Assembly (NCBI GenBank): GCA_036804525.1
Contig: DAIRSE010000008.1
Location: forward strand, 1 to 64,000
Reading direction: 5' to 3'
DNA: 64,000 nt
Origin: JBFLVT01 sp036804525
Lineage (GTDB): Bacteria; Bacillota; Desulfotomaculia; Desulfotomaculales; JASEER01
The notes beneath the pieces were generated by a model. It worked only from the letters and a program-made list of their open reading frames with translations, made no database searches and was not told where the DNA came from. Position 1 is the first letter of the stretch. Every line of letters starts with the position of its first letter. A program made the translations under genes and the position numbers. This document shows, piece by piece, positions 1-7,530 of this stretch.

Positions 1-118
1 CATCGACAATCGCCTGGGCCGCATGTTCCCGGCAGGCGATGATCAATGTGCCTTCACTGATGACTAATGGACCTGTTCCGTAGCACCAAGGGTAAACATT
101 GCTGATGCTATCATAGTT
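1..118 (-). pseudogene. Unrecognised coding-like fragment at left edge
   Basis: Read on the minus strand, the first 118 bases stay open and give a protein-like stretch containing PLVISEGTLIIACREHAAQA, which runs off the left edge. An overlapping frame gives MIASAMFTLGATEQVH before a stop, and a third begins ATG-GAC-AAG-ATA. Continuity can only be obtained by shifting frame, so this looks like the decayed start of a gene, or a gene with frameshifts. I do not recognise the family. No convincing ribosome site was seen. Confidence 0.2.
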
Positions 119-250
119 TGACAATCGCTATCTTGTCCATAAAAACGGCCCGGATTGTACATGCTAGGAGTACTCATCTCTAGTTGATGAAGCCCTTGGT
201 GTGTAACAGCACATGATCAACATTATGAGTTTCAGGACACGCAGCAGGTA

Positions 251-577
251 ATGGCGAGCATGATGCAAGACATGCGGATACCGGTGGCGATGGCTAAGGT
301 CGTATCGGATCCGAAGTCCCGAAAAGTGATAGTCAACATGATGGCTAAGCCGGAAACGAGGACGACTATCCACGAAATAGGCAAGGACCCAGGTTGCACT
401 CGATACTGGTGGATGCTGTACAATAATTTAGAAAAAAGAACCAAGTTGGTCCAAGAGGGGCGTAGGCAATGGCTGAACAGATCACCGCCGGGGGTAAACC
501 TAAAAGCATTACTTTTCAGACAAGCGGCGAGACTCCGGACAACCGGCGCAAGGTTACCATCGGTATCAAGGGCATGA
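251..577 (+). CDS. Hypothetical ORF with Met/Asp-Pro repeats ahead of copA
   Basis: This frame is open from about 191 and has its first ATG at 251. Residues 1-45 show a loose repeat of the kind 'M(A/V)xxVxDPxxRxxxVxMMAxPxxR', resembling short Met- and Asp-Pro-rich proteins sometimes found beside copper genes; that link is inference. No strong ribosome site precedes the ATG. The last 109 bases overlap the start of copA in another frame and lose protein character (many Arg and Pro), so the true product may end near 470 or the gene may be decayed at its 3' end. Function unknown. Confidence 0.3.
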   Translation: MASMMQDMRIPVAMAKVVSDPKSRKVIVNMMAKPETRTTIHEIGKDPGCTRYWWMLYNNLEKRTKLVQEGRRQWLNRSPPGVNLKALLFRQAARLRTTGARLPSVSRA

Positions 578-2934
578 CCTGCGCCAGTTGCGCCGCGCGC
601 ATCGGTAAGATTCTCAGTAACATCGACGGCGTCCACGAGGCAGCCGTTAACTTCGCCACCGAAAAGGCAACAGTAGTCTATAATCCCGCACACGTCCGCT
701 TTGGTGAGATTATCGAGCGCATCAAAGACCTGGGCTATGAAGTAAAGACGCAGCGGCTGGAAGTGGCCGTAACGGGCATGACCTGCGCAAGCTGCGCGGC
801 GCGGGTGGAAAGGCGCCTGCGGTCCCTGGACGGCGTCGTAGATGCGGTCGTGAACCTTGCCACCGAGAGGTCGGCCGTCGAATTCCTGCCCGGAGCGGTC
901 AGCACTGCGGAGATTAAGCAGGCCATCGTGGACCTCGGTTACGGTGTGCAGGACCTCGCCGAAGAATCTTACACCAGGGTCGAGAAAGAGGAACGTGCCA
1001 CCGAAATCATCCGGCAGCGCAGTTTATTCTTCCTGGCGGCTCTGGCCACCCTCCCGCTCCTCTATGTCATGGCCTCTGATCTCGGCCTGGTGCCCCACAT
1101 AGGGATATTGATGAGCAAGAACGTCCAGTTTGTCTTCGGCAGCATCGTCCAGTTCGGCCCGGGTTTCCAGTTCTACCGCCGGGCCTACCTGAACCTGCGC
1201 CACGGCACGACAAACATGGACGTGCTGATCGCACTGGGTACTTCGGCCGCCTACTTGTACAGCGTGGCCAATACTTTTGTTCTCACCGGCTTCGTATACT
1301 ACGAAACGGCGGCAGTGATCATCACCCTGGTGATCCTGGGCCGCCTGCTCGAAGCGCTTGCCAAGGGGCGCACTTCCGAGGCGATTAAGAAGCTGATCGC
1401 CTTACGCCCCAAGACCGCCCGCGTACTGCGCGATGGCCGTGAGGTGGACATTCCGGTCGAGGAAGTGGCCGTCGGCGACCTCATCATCGTCCGCCCGGGA
1501 GAAAGTATTCCCGTGGACGGGATCATCCGCGAAGGGTCCTCTACAGTGGACGAGTCTATGTTGACCGGGGAAAGCCTGCCCCGGGACAAAAACATCGGTG
1601 ACGAGGTGGTTGGCGCAACCATCAACCGCCACGGGAGCTTTACCTTTGAAGCTACCAGGGTCGGCAAGGACACCGCGCTGGCCAAAATCATCCGTATCGT
1701 GGAGGAAGCGCAGGGATCGAAGGCCCCGATCCAGCGCCTGGCCGATGTTGTCTCCTCATACTTTGTCCCGGCCGTGGTGGTGATCGCCGTTGTCACTTTC
1801 GCGGGCTGGTTTTTTGCGACCGGTGAGTTTCAGGCCGCGCTGCTGAATATGACCGCCGTTCTGGTGATCGCCTGCCCCTGTGCGCTGGGGCTGGCCACCC
1901 CGACGGCGATTATGGTCGGTACGGGGCGAGGGGCCGAAAACGGTGTCCTGATAAAGGGGGGCGAGCACCTGGAAAAGGCCCACCAGCTGGATACCATCGT
2001 CCTGGACAAGACCGGAACGATTACCAAAGGCGAACCTTCGGTGACCGATATCGTTCCACTCGCCGACACCGACCGGGCCCACGTCCTGCGGCTGGCCGCC
2101 GCGGCGGAAAGACGCTCGGAGCACCCCCTTGCCCAGGCCGTCGTGAAGGCGGCGGAGAACGAGGGTCTGGCTGTCCCTGAGCCGGAGAGCTTTGAGGCCA
2201 TTCCCGGCTACGGCATCAGGACTGCCGTCGAGGGGCAGGCGGTTCTTATCGGGAATGTCAAACTCATGCGCGACGGCGGGGTTGACCTGGTTCAAGTCGA
2301 GGACAGGCTGGAGGAACTTGAGGGCCAGGGGAAGACGGTCGTGGTTGTCGCTCAAAACGGCCGGGCCATCGGTATTATCGCCATCGCCGATACGGTCAAG
2401 GAGTATTCTGCCGAGGCCATCAAGCGCCTGCGGGCCATGGGCCTGCAGGTTGTCATGATCACCGGCGACAACCGGCGTACCGCCCGGGCTATCGCCGACC
2501 AGGTCGGGATCGACCGGGTTCTTGCCGAGGTCCTGCCGGAAGACAAGGCCCGTGAGGTGCAGAAACTGAGGGACGAAGGGGCCGTTGTCGGCATGGTCGG
2601 GGATGGCATCAACGATGCGCCCGCGCTGGCCACGGCCGACGTCGGCATCGCCATCGGCACGGGAACGGACGTCGCGGTGGAAACGGGCGACATAGTCCTC
2701 ATGCGCGGAGACCTGCGCGGGATTGTGGCCGCCATCCGCTTGAGCCGCCAGACGATCCGCAAGATCAGGCAGAACCTGTTCTGGGCGTTGATCTACAACA
2801 CCCTGGGCATTCCCCTGGCGGCCCTGGGGCTGCTGAACCCGATCATCGCCGCCGGGGCGATGGCGTTCAGTTCGGTCTCGGTGGTAAGCAATTCGCTGTT
2901 GCTCAAGAGGTTTAATCCCTATCCCGCACGGTAG
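469..2934 (+). CDS. copA: Copper-exporting P1B-type ATPase CopA
   Basis: An 821-residue heavy-metal ATPase that would use ATP to export Cu(I) across the cytoplasmic membrane. Two N-terminal metal-binding domains each carry GMTCASCAAR (cysteines about 38/41 and 106/109). The transmembrane core has the Cu-site motif ACPCALG near residue 468, the actuator TGES motif, the phosphorylated aspartate in DKTGTITKGE near 512, the nucleotide-site SEHPLAQA motif and a C-terminal GDGINDAP hinge. Length and order are typical for CopA. The ATG at 469 follows GAGGGG by a normal spacing. The downstream cluster of Met-, His- and Cys-rich small proteins supports a copper rather than Cd/Zn role. No CsoR or CopY gene is visible in the window. 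Confidence 0.95.
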   Translation: MAEQITAGGKPKSITFQTSGETPDNRRKVTIGIKGMTCASCAARIGKILSNIDGVHEAAVNFATEKATVVYNPAHVRFGEIIERIKDLGYEVKTQRLEVAVTGMTCASCAARVERRLRSLDGVVDAVVNLATERSAVEFLPGAVSTAEIKQAIVDLGYGVQDLAEESYTRVEKEERATEIIRQRSLFFLAALATLPLLYVMASDLGLVPHIGILMSKNVQFVFGSIVQFGPGFQFYRRAYLNLRHGTTNMDVLIALGTSAAYLYSVANTFVLTGFVYYETAAVIITLVILGRLLEALAKGRTSEAIKKLIALRPKTARVLRDGREVDIPVEEVAVGDLIIVRPGESIPVDGIIREGSSTVDESMLTGESLPRDKNIGDEVVGATINRHGSFTFEATRVGKDTALAKIIRIVEEAQGSKAPIQRLADVVSSYFVPAVVVIAVVTFAGWFFATGEFQAALLNMTAVLVIACPCALGLATPTAIMVGTGRGAENGVLIKGGEHLEKAHQLDTIVLDKTGTITKGEPSVTDIVPLADTDRAHVLRLAAAAERRSEHPLAQAVVKAAENEGLAVPEPESFEAIPGYGIRTAVEGQAVLIGNVKLMRDGGVDLVQVEDRLEELEGQGKTVVVVAQNGRAIGIIAIADTVKEYSAEAIKRLRAMGLQVVMITGDNRRTARAIADQVGIDRVLAEVLPEDKAREVQKLRDEGAVVGMVGDGINDAPALATADVGIAIGTGTDVAVETGDIVLMRGDLRGIVAAIRLSRQTIRKIRQNLFWALIYNTLGIPLAALGLLNPIIAAGAMAFSSVSVVSNSLLLKRFNPYPAR

Positions 2935-2960
2935 GAAAAACAAAACTAGGGGGGTCCGGC

Positions 2961-3350
2961 ATGGCCATAGAACGCAAGGGCCTGTTGAAAAAATGGGGGG
3001 TGTTCAAAAACGAGCATGGCGCCGAAGGCGAAGCCGGCCAGCGCGGAGTGTACTGGGTGATACGTGGGCACTGGGCGGCGAGCATGACAAAGCCAGGCGA
3101 AGTTTTTCAACAGCCCCGTAAGGACGGGGTTTACACGCGGGCCGGCAACCGCTGGCTGTGGATCCTGTTGGTTACCGGCGCCGTATTGACGGTGCTTATT
3201 GTTTTATGGTGGACGCAGTCCCGGCCACCGCGCGCATTCCCTAAAATCACGGCAACATCTTCCGCCATCATTTCCCCGGGCTATGGCTGCATAGCGTATG
3301 TTTCTCCGGTCGGCGGCCCCGGAGCATCCACAGGGGAAAGGCCATCATAG
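2961..3350 (+). CDS. Small membrane protein ORF containing a MITE-like insertion
   Basis: The ATG at 2961 follows a purine-rich AGGGGGG. The predicted 129-residue product has one clear membrane segment (WLWILLVTGAVLTVLIVLWW, about residues 69-88). Codons 8-52 lie inside the terminal-inverted-repeat element described separately, so the reading frame appears to run through an insertion: without it the protein would start MAIERK followed directly by the region before the membrane span. The C-terminal part is Pro/Ser/Gly-rich and may be non-functional. I do not recognise a family. It may be a broken gene, or a chance frame. Confidence 0.35.
   Translation: MAIERKGLLKKWGVFKNEHGAEGEAGQRGVYWVIRGHWAASMTKPGEVFQQPRKDGVYTRAGNRWLWILLVTGAVLTVLIVLWWTQSRPPRAFPKITATSSAIISPGYGCIAYVSPVGGPGASTGERPS
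2979..3117. mobile_element. MITE-like element, copy 1 (terminal inverted repeats)
   Basis: The element starts GGCCTGTTGAAAAA and ends TTTTTCAACAGCCCC, a near-perfect terminal inverted repeat, over about 139 bp with no transposase. The left interior (TGTTCAAAAACGAGCATGGC) and the right end (CAGGCGAAGTTTTTCAACAG) recur almost unchanged at 54478-54652 around a different and longer core. This is the pattern expected of a non-autonomous miniature element. A short AAG flanks both ends and may be a target duplication. It lies inside the small ORF starting at 2961. Confidence 0.6.
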
Positions 3351-3463
3351 CCCACCATGCCAGGACAGTCCCCCCTCGTAAATCTCTAGAATCTGGACAG
3401 GGTCGGACCAGAACCACTGCGGTTCGTTAAATACGAAAGCCCTGCGCTAGTACATAATGTTGT

Positions 3464-3673
3464 TCACACATCATGCACGTTCCCCTGCGCGGCGCTCGTA
3501 ACCGCTGCCTCTACTCGTTCCGCCCGCGTCTCGTTTATGCCCTCCAGAAAGAAAGCGCCGTAGACACTGCCGAAGAACATGCCCGCCAGCAACAGAACTA
3601 ACCCGCCAATGAGAAGGATGCTGCGGGCTGAGGAACCCTGTTCCCGGGTAACTGAGTCACGTCTATGTCTCAT
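3464..3673 (-). CDS. Small single-span membrane protein
   Basis: A 69-residue frame with a basic N-terminus (MRHRRDSVTREQ), one hydrophobic segment at about residues 18-41 and an acidic/alanine-rich tail ending NVHDV. This organisation is that of a type II bitopic membrane protein. The ribosome site is weak (GGGGCG). It lies between copA and the DUF2933 gene on the opposite strand. I recognise no family and a chance frame cannot be excluded, although base composition and hydrophobic pattern look coding. Confidence 0.45.
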   Translation of the reverse strand: MRHRRDSVTREQGSSARSILLIGGLVLLLAGMFFGSVYGAFFLEGINETRAERVEAAVTSAAQGNVHDV

Positions 3674-3804
3674 CAGTTATGCGCCCCATCCACATCGCAC
3701 GCCGAATAACGATTGGTCCCAGAGAATTGTGATACTTTTGTAATGTTTTTGACCTTGGCCTGTTACAACCTTTTGATAACCTTAGGTCACAGGAGGTGAC
3801 ACCG

Positions 3805-3954
3805 GTGGAGCTGTTCAGCTCAAGTTACTTTCTGCTTGCCTTGGTTATACTTTGCCCCTTGATGCACTGGGTTATGATGCGCGGGCAAGGACGGTCGTGC
3901 CACAGACACCACGGGACTGCCAATGAAACATTAAGGAGGGGATCTGACGTATGA
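3805..3954 (+). CDS. DUF2933-like small membrane protein
   Basis: This 49-codon gene starts at GTG 3805, six bases after a perfect AGGAGGTGA ribosome site. The product has a hydrophobic segment (YFLLALVILCPLMHWVMM) followed by a basic, His-rich tail (RGQGRSCHRHHGT). This is the layout of DUF2933 proteins, whose function is unknown but which often sit beside copper/heavy-metal genes. The stop codon TGA (3952-3954) overlaps the ATG of the next gene (ATGA), so the two are translationally coupled. The Cys and His residues after the membrane span are candidate metal ligands (inference). Confidence 0.7.
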   Translation: MELFSSSYFLLALVILCPLMHWVMMRGQGRSCHRHHGTANETLRRGSDV

Positions 3955-4211
3955 GAAAAGGGATTATCGCGCTGGTCATAGTCTTGATCCTGGTGATTGC
4001 CGCCCCATTTGCCTGGGCCGCGGTACAGAATGACAACAATTGGGGGATGATGGGGGGCTCCATGGGCCCGATGATGTCCCAGATGATGGACTTCGATTCT
4101 CCTGAGTTCAAGCAGCACATCGACCAGATGAAGAAGTTCCACGATGCCAACGGTATCAGCTGCCCTGGAATCGACCAGATGAGTTCATACCAGAACGACA
4201 AGAGCATATAG
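3951..4211 (+). CDS. Secreted Met-rich small protein
   Basis: An 86-residue protein with a typical signal peptide (MRKGIIALVIVLILVIAAPFA, cleavage expected near AWA). The mature part is rich in methionine (GMMGGSMGPMMSQMM) with a single Cys and scattered His and Asp. Met-rich exported peptides can bind Cu(I), and the position directly downstream of copA and the DUF2933 gene suggests a periplasm-side or wall-side copper buffer; this is inference. TTAAGGAGGGG lies just upstream and the start overlaps the previous stop. Confidence 0.7.
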   Translation: MRKGIIALVIVLILVIAAPFAWAAVQNDNNWGMMGGSMGPMMSQMMDFDSPEFKQHIDQMKKFHDANGISCPGIDQMSSYQNDKSI

Positions 4212-4229
4212 CCTGAAGCAGAAGGGGTA

Positions 4230-4625
4230 GTGGTACGATTGTCGCGCATAATCTTCCTGCCCGCCTTGGTGGCGGGCATTCTTTTGGCCGGTCTCATAAC
4301 CGGAGCAATGTTTGGAACAGAAATGGACACAAGGGCTGCTGCCGCGGAAGCAGCGGGGTTTGATCATACGGCGCATCACGGAACGGATAACGTAACGGGT
4401 TACGACGGCAACCCCCTGCCGGATACTGACCGTGATGACAGGGTGTCCTCTATTAAAACCATAGACCGGGTATTCTCGTCGTTGCCAATTAAAGCCGTGG
4501 CAGTGTTCGTAGCCGTAAACCTGGCTGTGATTCTTAGCGTACGCGCCTTCCGAGGTCGCGGTCGCCGGCAGCTTCTGAACAAGAAGGGGGTTGCCGCGCT
4601 TGATTCGGCAAGAAGTGGTTATTGA
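4230..4625 (+). CDS. Two-span membrane protein in copper locus
   Basis: A 131-residue product starting at GTG 4230 after GAAGGGG. It has a hydrophobic segment at about residues 7-29, a polar external region containing His-Thr-Ala-His-His and many Asp residues, a second membrane span at about 86-106, and a basic C-terminus (FRGRGRRQLLNKK). The N-in/C-in topology leaves the His/Asp loop outside. No family was recognised. It follows the Met-rich secreted protein by 18 bases and may share its transcript. Confidence 0.6.
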   Translation: MVRLSRIIFLPALVAGILLAGLITGAMFGTEMDTRAAAAEAAGFDHTAHHGTDNVTGYDGNPLPDTDRDDRVSSIKTIDRVFSSLPIKAVAVFVAVNLAVILSVRAFRGRGRRQLLNKKGVAALDSARSGY

Positions 4626-4781
4626 TGCTAACGAAAGTCTTTTGATAGGTCTCTTGTATGAATTGCCCAACAGTGACTGAAATAGGTGATGAAAGTCCCC
4701 AGGCGGCCTGAGATGAATACCTTGTTATCCGCGCCGGCATAATAAGACTGTTTGAAACTTTTCTACAAGGAGGGTATGCGG

Positions 4782-4958
4782 GTGGCTAACAAGCAGGAGA
4801 TCCAGCAGTGCATCCAGGCTTGCACCCAGGTGGCCAACCAGCTTCGTTTATCGGCCAACGGGGTCAACAATGCCGGGATCAGGGACATGCTGACCCAGGG
4901 AGCTCACCATGTCGAGCTATGTATCCGCCAGTGTGAGAGCGCGATGATGATGCCTTAA
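4782..4958 (+). CDS. Small four-cysteine helical protein, possible Cu(I) store (copy 1)
   Basis: A 58-residue protein starting at GTG 4782, seven bases after AAGGAGGG. Two predicted helices each carry a CxxxC pair (Cys10/14 in QQCIQAC; Cys47/51 in LCIRQC), with a His pair before the second. Cysteines spaced four residues apart on helices line the core of four-helix Cu(I) storage proteins (Csp); a 58-residue version could form the bundle as a dimer. That function is inference from pattern and from the neighbouring copA. It is clearly paralogous to the next gene. An ATG further upstream (4752) lacks a ribosome site. Confidence 0.75.
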   Translation: MANKQEIQQCIQACTQVANQLRLSANGVNNAGIRDMLTQGAHHVELCIRQCESAMMMP

Positions 4959-4977
4959 CGCAAGGAGGAATATTCCA

Positions 4978-5169
4978 GTGGCAGTTGGGAACAACATTCA
5001 ACAGTGCATCCAGGCCTGCCAGCAAACCGCCGGCAAGCTGCGTAGCATGGCCCAGGCGGAACCCAACCCGCAGGTCAAGACTAAGTTAACCGAGGCTGCC
5101 CACCATTTGGACCTCTGTATTGCCGAATGTCAGTATTCGGTGCAGCAGATGCAGGGCGGGGCTATTTAA
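4978..5169 (+). CDS. Small four-cysteine helical protein, possible Cu(I) store (copy 2)
   Basis: A 63-residue paralogue of the previous gene, starting at GTG 4978 after CAAGGAGGAA. The four cysteines fall at the same positions (10, 14, 47, 51), and the QQCIQAC and HH-L-LCI-C signatures are conserved, while the linker differs. The pair looks like a recent tandem duplication 19 bp apart and is probably co-transcribed. A copper storage or trafficking role is inferred from CxxxC helices and location; a spore-related role is an alternative. Confidence 0.75.
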   Translation: MAVGNNIQQCIQACQQTAGKLRSMAQAEPNPQVKTKLTEAAHHLDLCIAECQYSVQQMQGGAI

Positions 5170-5222
5170 CCACAATCACCTTTTCCCAGATATATCGGAA
5201 TCCATAAAGAAGGAGTATGTAG

Positions 5223-5333
5223 TTGCTGCCGCAGGTGCGGGTTGGGGGGGATGTTGCGGTGGCGCCGCCTTTCATGCACGGCTTTATCGTCGGCAGCCTC
5301 AGTGCAATAACTTTTGAAACACAGGTGGCATAG
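5223..5333 (+). CDS. Possible 36-residue peptide
   Basis: A TTG at 5223 lies seven bases after AAGGAG and opens a 36-codon frame (begins MLPQVRVGGDVAVAPP, continues FMHGFIVGSLSA). The ribosome site spacing and the balanced composition suggest a real small gene, but length is too short to be sure and I recognise no family. The rest of the 5170-5546 interval shows only the inverted repeat at 5472-5503. Confidence 0.3.
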   Translation: MLPQVRVGGDVAVAPPFMHGFIVGSLSAITFETQVA

Positions 5334-5471
5334 AAGAGTACCTTATCCTTGAGGCGCCAGACTCGGGGCGCTAGGGCGCGAACGGGGCAGAAGCTAAATA
5401 ATAAATCTGTGCATTTTTACCGCAGATGCGGGAGACAAAGTAAGGCGCGTCGACATTTTACGCTAAACAGA

Positions 5472-5503
5472 CATAGAACTTCGTACAAGCACGAAGTTCT
5501 ATG
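5472..5503. repeat. Perfect 13-bp inverted repeat
   Basis: CATAGAACTTCGT and ACGAAGTTCTATG are exact complements separated by six bases (ACAAGC). There is no T-run on either side, so it is not a typical terminator; it could be a protein-binding dyad or an RNA hairpin. It lies between the copper locus and the convergent DUF1540 gene. Confidence 0.6.
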
Positions 5504-5546
5504 CTTCAGAAGATCTAGTACTAAGGAAGGATTTTCCCGCAGCACC

Positions 5547-5726
5547 CTAACCGCAGCAGCCGCCTCTTCCCCCGCGCTGTTTCGGCCTGAAGGTATTGCA
5601 GCAGGTTCCATCCGAGGTTTCGACCTTTTTATCGCCGCTGGAACGTACCTCGATGCCGTCAGCATGACATTCGAAATTGTGGTTGTAGTGGCATTCCTCG
5701 CACATGCATTTCATGACTTTGGACAT
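5547..5726 (-). CDS. DUF1540 cysteine-rich metal-binding protein
   Basis: A 59-residue gene with ATG at 5726 preceded by AAGGAGGTG. The product begins MSKVMKCMCEECHYNHNFEC, the CxxxxC-x-YN-x4-C arrangement of the DUF1540 domain, followed by an A-x-x-I-x-V strand, a CC pair at 42-43 and a CC-Gly tail. DUF1540 proteins of clostridia are small, probably zinc- or other metal-binding, with unknown role. The gene overlaps no other supported gene. Confidence 0.8.
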   Translation of the reverse strand: MSKVMKCMCEECHYNHNFECHADGIEVRSSGDKKVETSDGTCCNTFRPKQRGGRGGCCG

Positions 5727-5835
5727 ATAGCGTACACCTCCTTCTGTAAAGCCTCATCACCGGTATTTTACCCGCAACAACGAGACATATTCGGCCTTGT
5801 CAACGCTTGATGAGCTAATTCATGAGTCGGCTAAG

Positions 5836-6483
5836 TTATGAAGAAGATGAGCGGCGGACTGCCATGCCGTGGGACCTGAGGACCTCAGCCAAGGGGCGGC
5901 CGAAGATGAACAGTTCAAATTCCCTGCGCAGCCCCAGCTCAGATATCGCATAGGAACGTACAGCCTCGTCCTTCGCGACGAACTCGGCCAGCTCCCTCAG
6001 GATTCGCGGCCGGTCCGCTTCCCCGGACAGGCCGGCGAGGAGCGCCTGCACTTCCTGATGCGGACATTCTTGCTCGTGCCTTTCGATCAGTTTCACGATC
6101 GGGTCGCCGGGATTTATGATGTCGGTCCGCGCAATCGTGTTTTCGCCGATGACGGCTTCAAGCGCGCGGGTGTCCCAGCATTTCAGGAGGCGGCATTCCA
6201 AGAAGCGGTGTTCGTAAATCGTGCAGACCGAGGCTTTTCCATCAAAAAAGCAACAGGACCACTCCGGTCCTTTACCCCGCACCTTGACGAGCTCCCGGTC
6301 GGCGGGTCTTAACATGCCGACAGCAGGGTCGAATACCAGCTCTCCCTTCCGGATCGTCATTAGGTGCTGGTGTCCAGCGTATCCGTGCAGAAGGATCTGC
6401 TTATCCTCGTGGTGCAGGACGGGACCGCCTTTGCGGCAGCAGGTGCCGCAGCGTATGCAGCTTGTCCGGTGCGCTTTCCGCAT
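5836..6483 (-). CDS. YkgJ family CxxCxxCC metal-cluster protein
   Basis: A 215-residue cytosolic protein with the N-terminal motif SCIRCGTCCRKGGP (Cys 9, 12, 15, 16) typical of the YkgJ/UPF0153 family, whose cysteines are predicted to bind a metal ion or Fe-S cluster. Further cysteines occur in SCCFFDGKASVCTIYEHRFLEC-type order, matching the family's second half. The C-terminal part is helical and ends in a Ser/Arg tail. ATG 6483 follows GGAGGAGG. Function of the family is not established. Confidence 0.8.
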   Translation of the reverse strand: MRKAHRTSCIRCGTCCRKGGPVLHHEDKQILLHGYAGHQHLMTIRKGELVFDPAVGMLRPADRELVKVRGKGPEWSCCFFDGKASVCTIYEHRFLECRLLKCWDTRALEAVIGENTIARTDIINPGDPIVKLIERHEQECPHQEVQALLAGLSGEADRPRILRELAEFVAKDEAVRSYAISELGLRREFELFIFGRPLAEVLRSHGMAVRRSSSS

Positions 6484-6869
6484 TTTTTGCCTCCTCCCGT
6501 CAGGGGAATGGCGGCCGGGGCTACTAAGATTCTAGCACAACGGCCGCCCTTATGCTTCAAAGCTGGAGACAGACGGAACTTTTTCCTTAGGGAACGGCGC
6601 CCGGTAGGAGCCGGGCGATCCGGTAGTTTTCGCGATGCCGGCGCTTGCCGGCCGGTCGAAGTATTCTTATATAGTAGTGATAAGATCAAGACGCACGGCC
6701 GGACTCAGGTGCTTCGTTCGGCAGATGGTTCCGGCTTGTTGCCCTTGATTCGCCTGCCGGCGGTATTGGGGGAGCTTGCGTGAACCGGTGCCGGGGCCCC
6801 GGGTTGCGTCCGTCCATTCTGAGTTCCCACGACGAAAGGCACTTGCATTTTGGCGGCAGGTGTTGAATA

Positions 6870-6890
6870 ATAGTTGTATCATGCAACTAT
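6870..6890. promoter_or_regulatory. Palindromic operator upstream of MarR gene
   Basis: ATAGTTG-7 nt-CAACTAT is a perfect 7-bp dyad placed 19 bases before the start of the MarR-family gene. MarR proteins bind such dyads in their own promoters, so this is the likely autoregulatory operator. The 6484-6869 interval otherwise shows nothing I can name. Confidence 0.6.
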
Positions 6891-6909
6891 AGCGAAGGGG
6901 GTGTAGCGC

Positions 6910-7380
6910 TTGGATAACAGAGATCTTGAGAACATAAGGGAGATGTTTCAAATGATCGTCAGGCGGTTCGGCCTGCTGCAAAGGGAAGGCGCGCAGTGCT
7001 GCGGGATCTCTCTGGCGCACAGTCACATCCTCTATGAGATCAACAAGAGTCCCGGCATTACCGTAAATGAACTGGCGGCCGTACTGGGTTTGGATAAGAG
7101 CACCACCAGCCGCCACGTTCAGGCCCTGACAGGAGAAGGGCTGGTTGAGGGCAGGCCTTCCGAAGAGGACCGCCGCTACCTGAATCTGGTGCTAACGGAA
7201 AAGGGCCGGGAGCTGCAGAGTCGGATCGCTGTCCAGATGACCGGGTTTATCCGTGAAATCCTGGAGTTCATCCCTCAGGACAAAAGGGATGAGGTTATCC
7301 GGAGCATCGGGCTTCTTTCTAAGGCGATGCGCCAAAGTACGCTATCTGCTAGTTCCTCGCTCGGCTGCTGTACTCTGTGA
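6910..7380 (+). CDS. MarR family transcriptional regulator
   Basis: A 156-residue winged-helix regulator. The core (SPGITVNELAAVLGLDKSTT-type helix-turn-helix at about 55-90, then EDRRYLNLVLTEKGREL wing) is typical of MarR. A CC pair near residue 31 and another at the C-terminus (GCC) are notable; thiol- or metalloid-sensing MarR proteins use such cysteines, so sensing of oxidants or arsenicals is possible (inference). TTG start at 6910 follows GAAGGGGGTG. The dyad just upstream fits autoregulation. The next gene on the same strand is an ArsN-like acetyltransferase. Confidence 0.85.
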   Translation: MDNRDLENIREMFQMIVRRFGLLQREGAQCCGISLAHSHILYEINKSPGITVNELAAVLGLDKSTTSRHVQALTGEGLVEGRPSEEDRRYLNLVLTEKGRELQSRIAVQMTGFIREILEFIPQDKRDEVIRSIGLLSKAMRQSTLSASSSLGCCTL

Positions 7381-7530
7381 TGGGCGGATATCCGTTCTTC
7401 GTTAGCACCGTCTATGGAGGATGAAGATAACTGGCTCGTTGGTTGATCTCCAAATCAACGGCTGCCAAGCCTCTGAGTTCTTGTTAAACGCATTTGAAAG
7501 CCGGGGTGCCGGCGAAAAGGAGGAGTAAGG

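Noticed and set aside
1756..2943. 395-codon minus-strand frame over copA
   Set aside because: It is antisense to a strongly conserved ATPase, has no ribosome site and a His/Gln/Arg-biased composition typical of GC-rich shadow frames.
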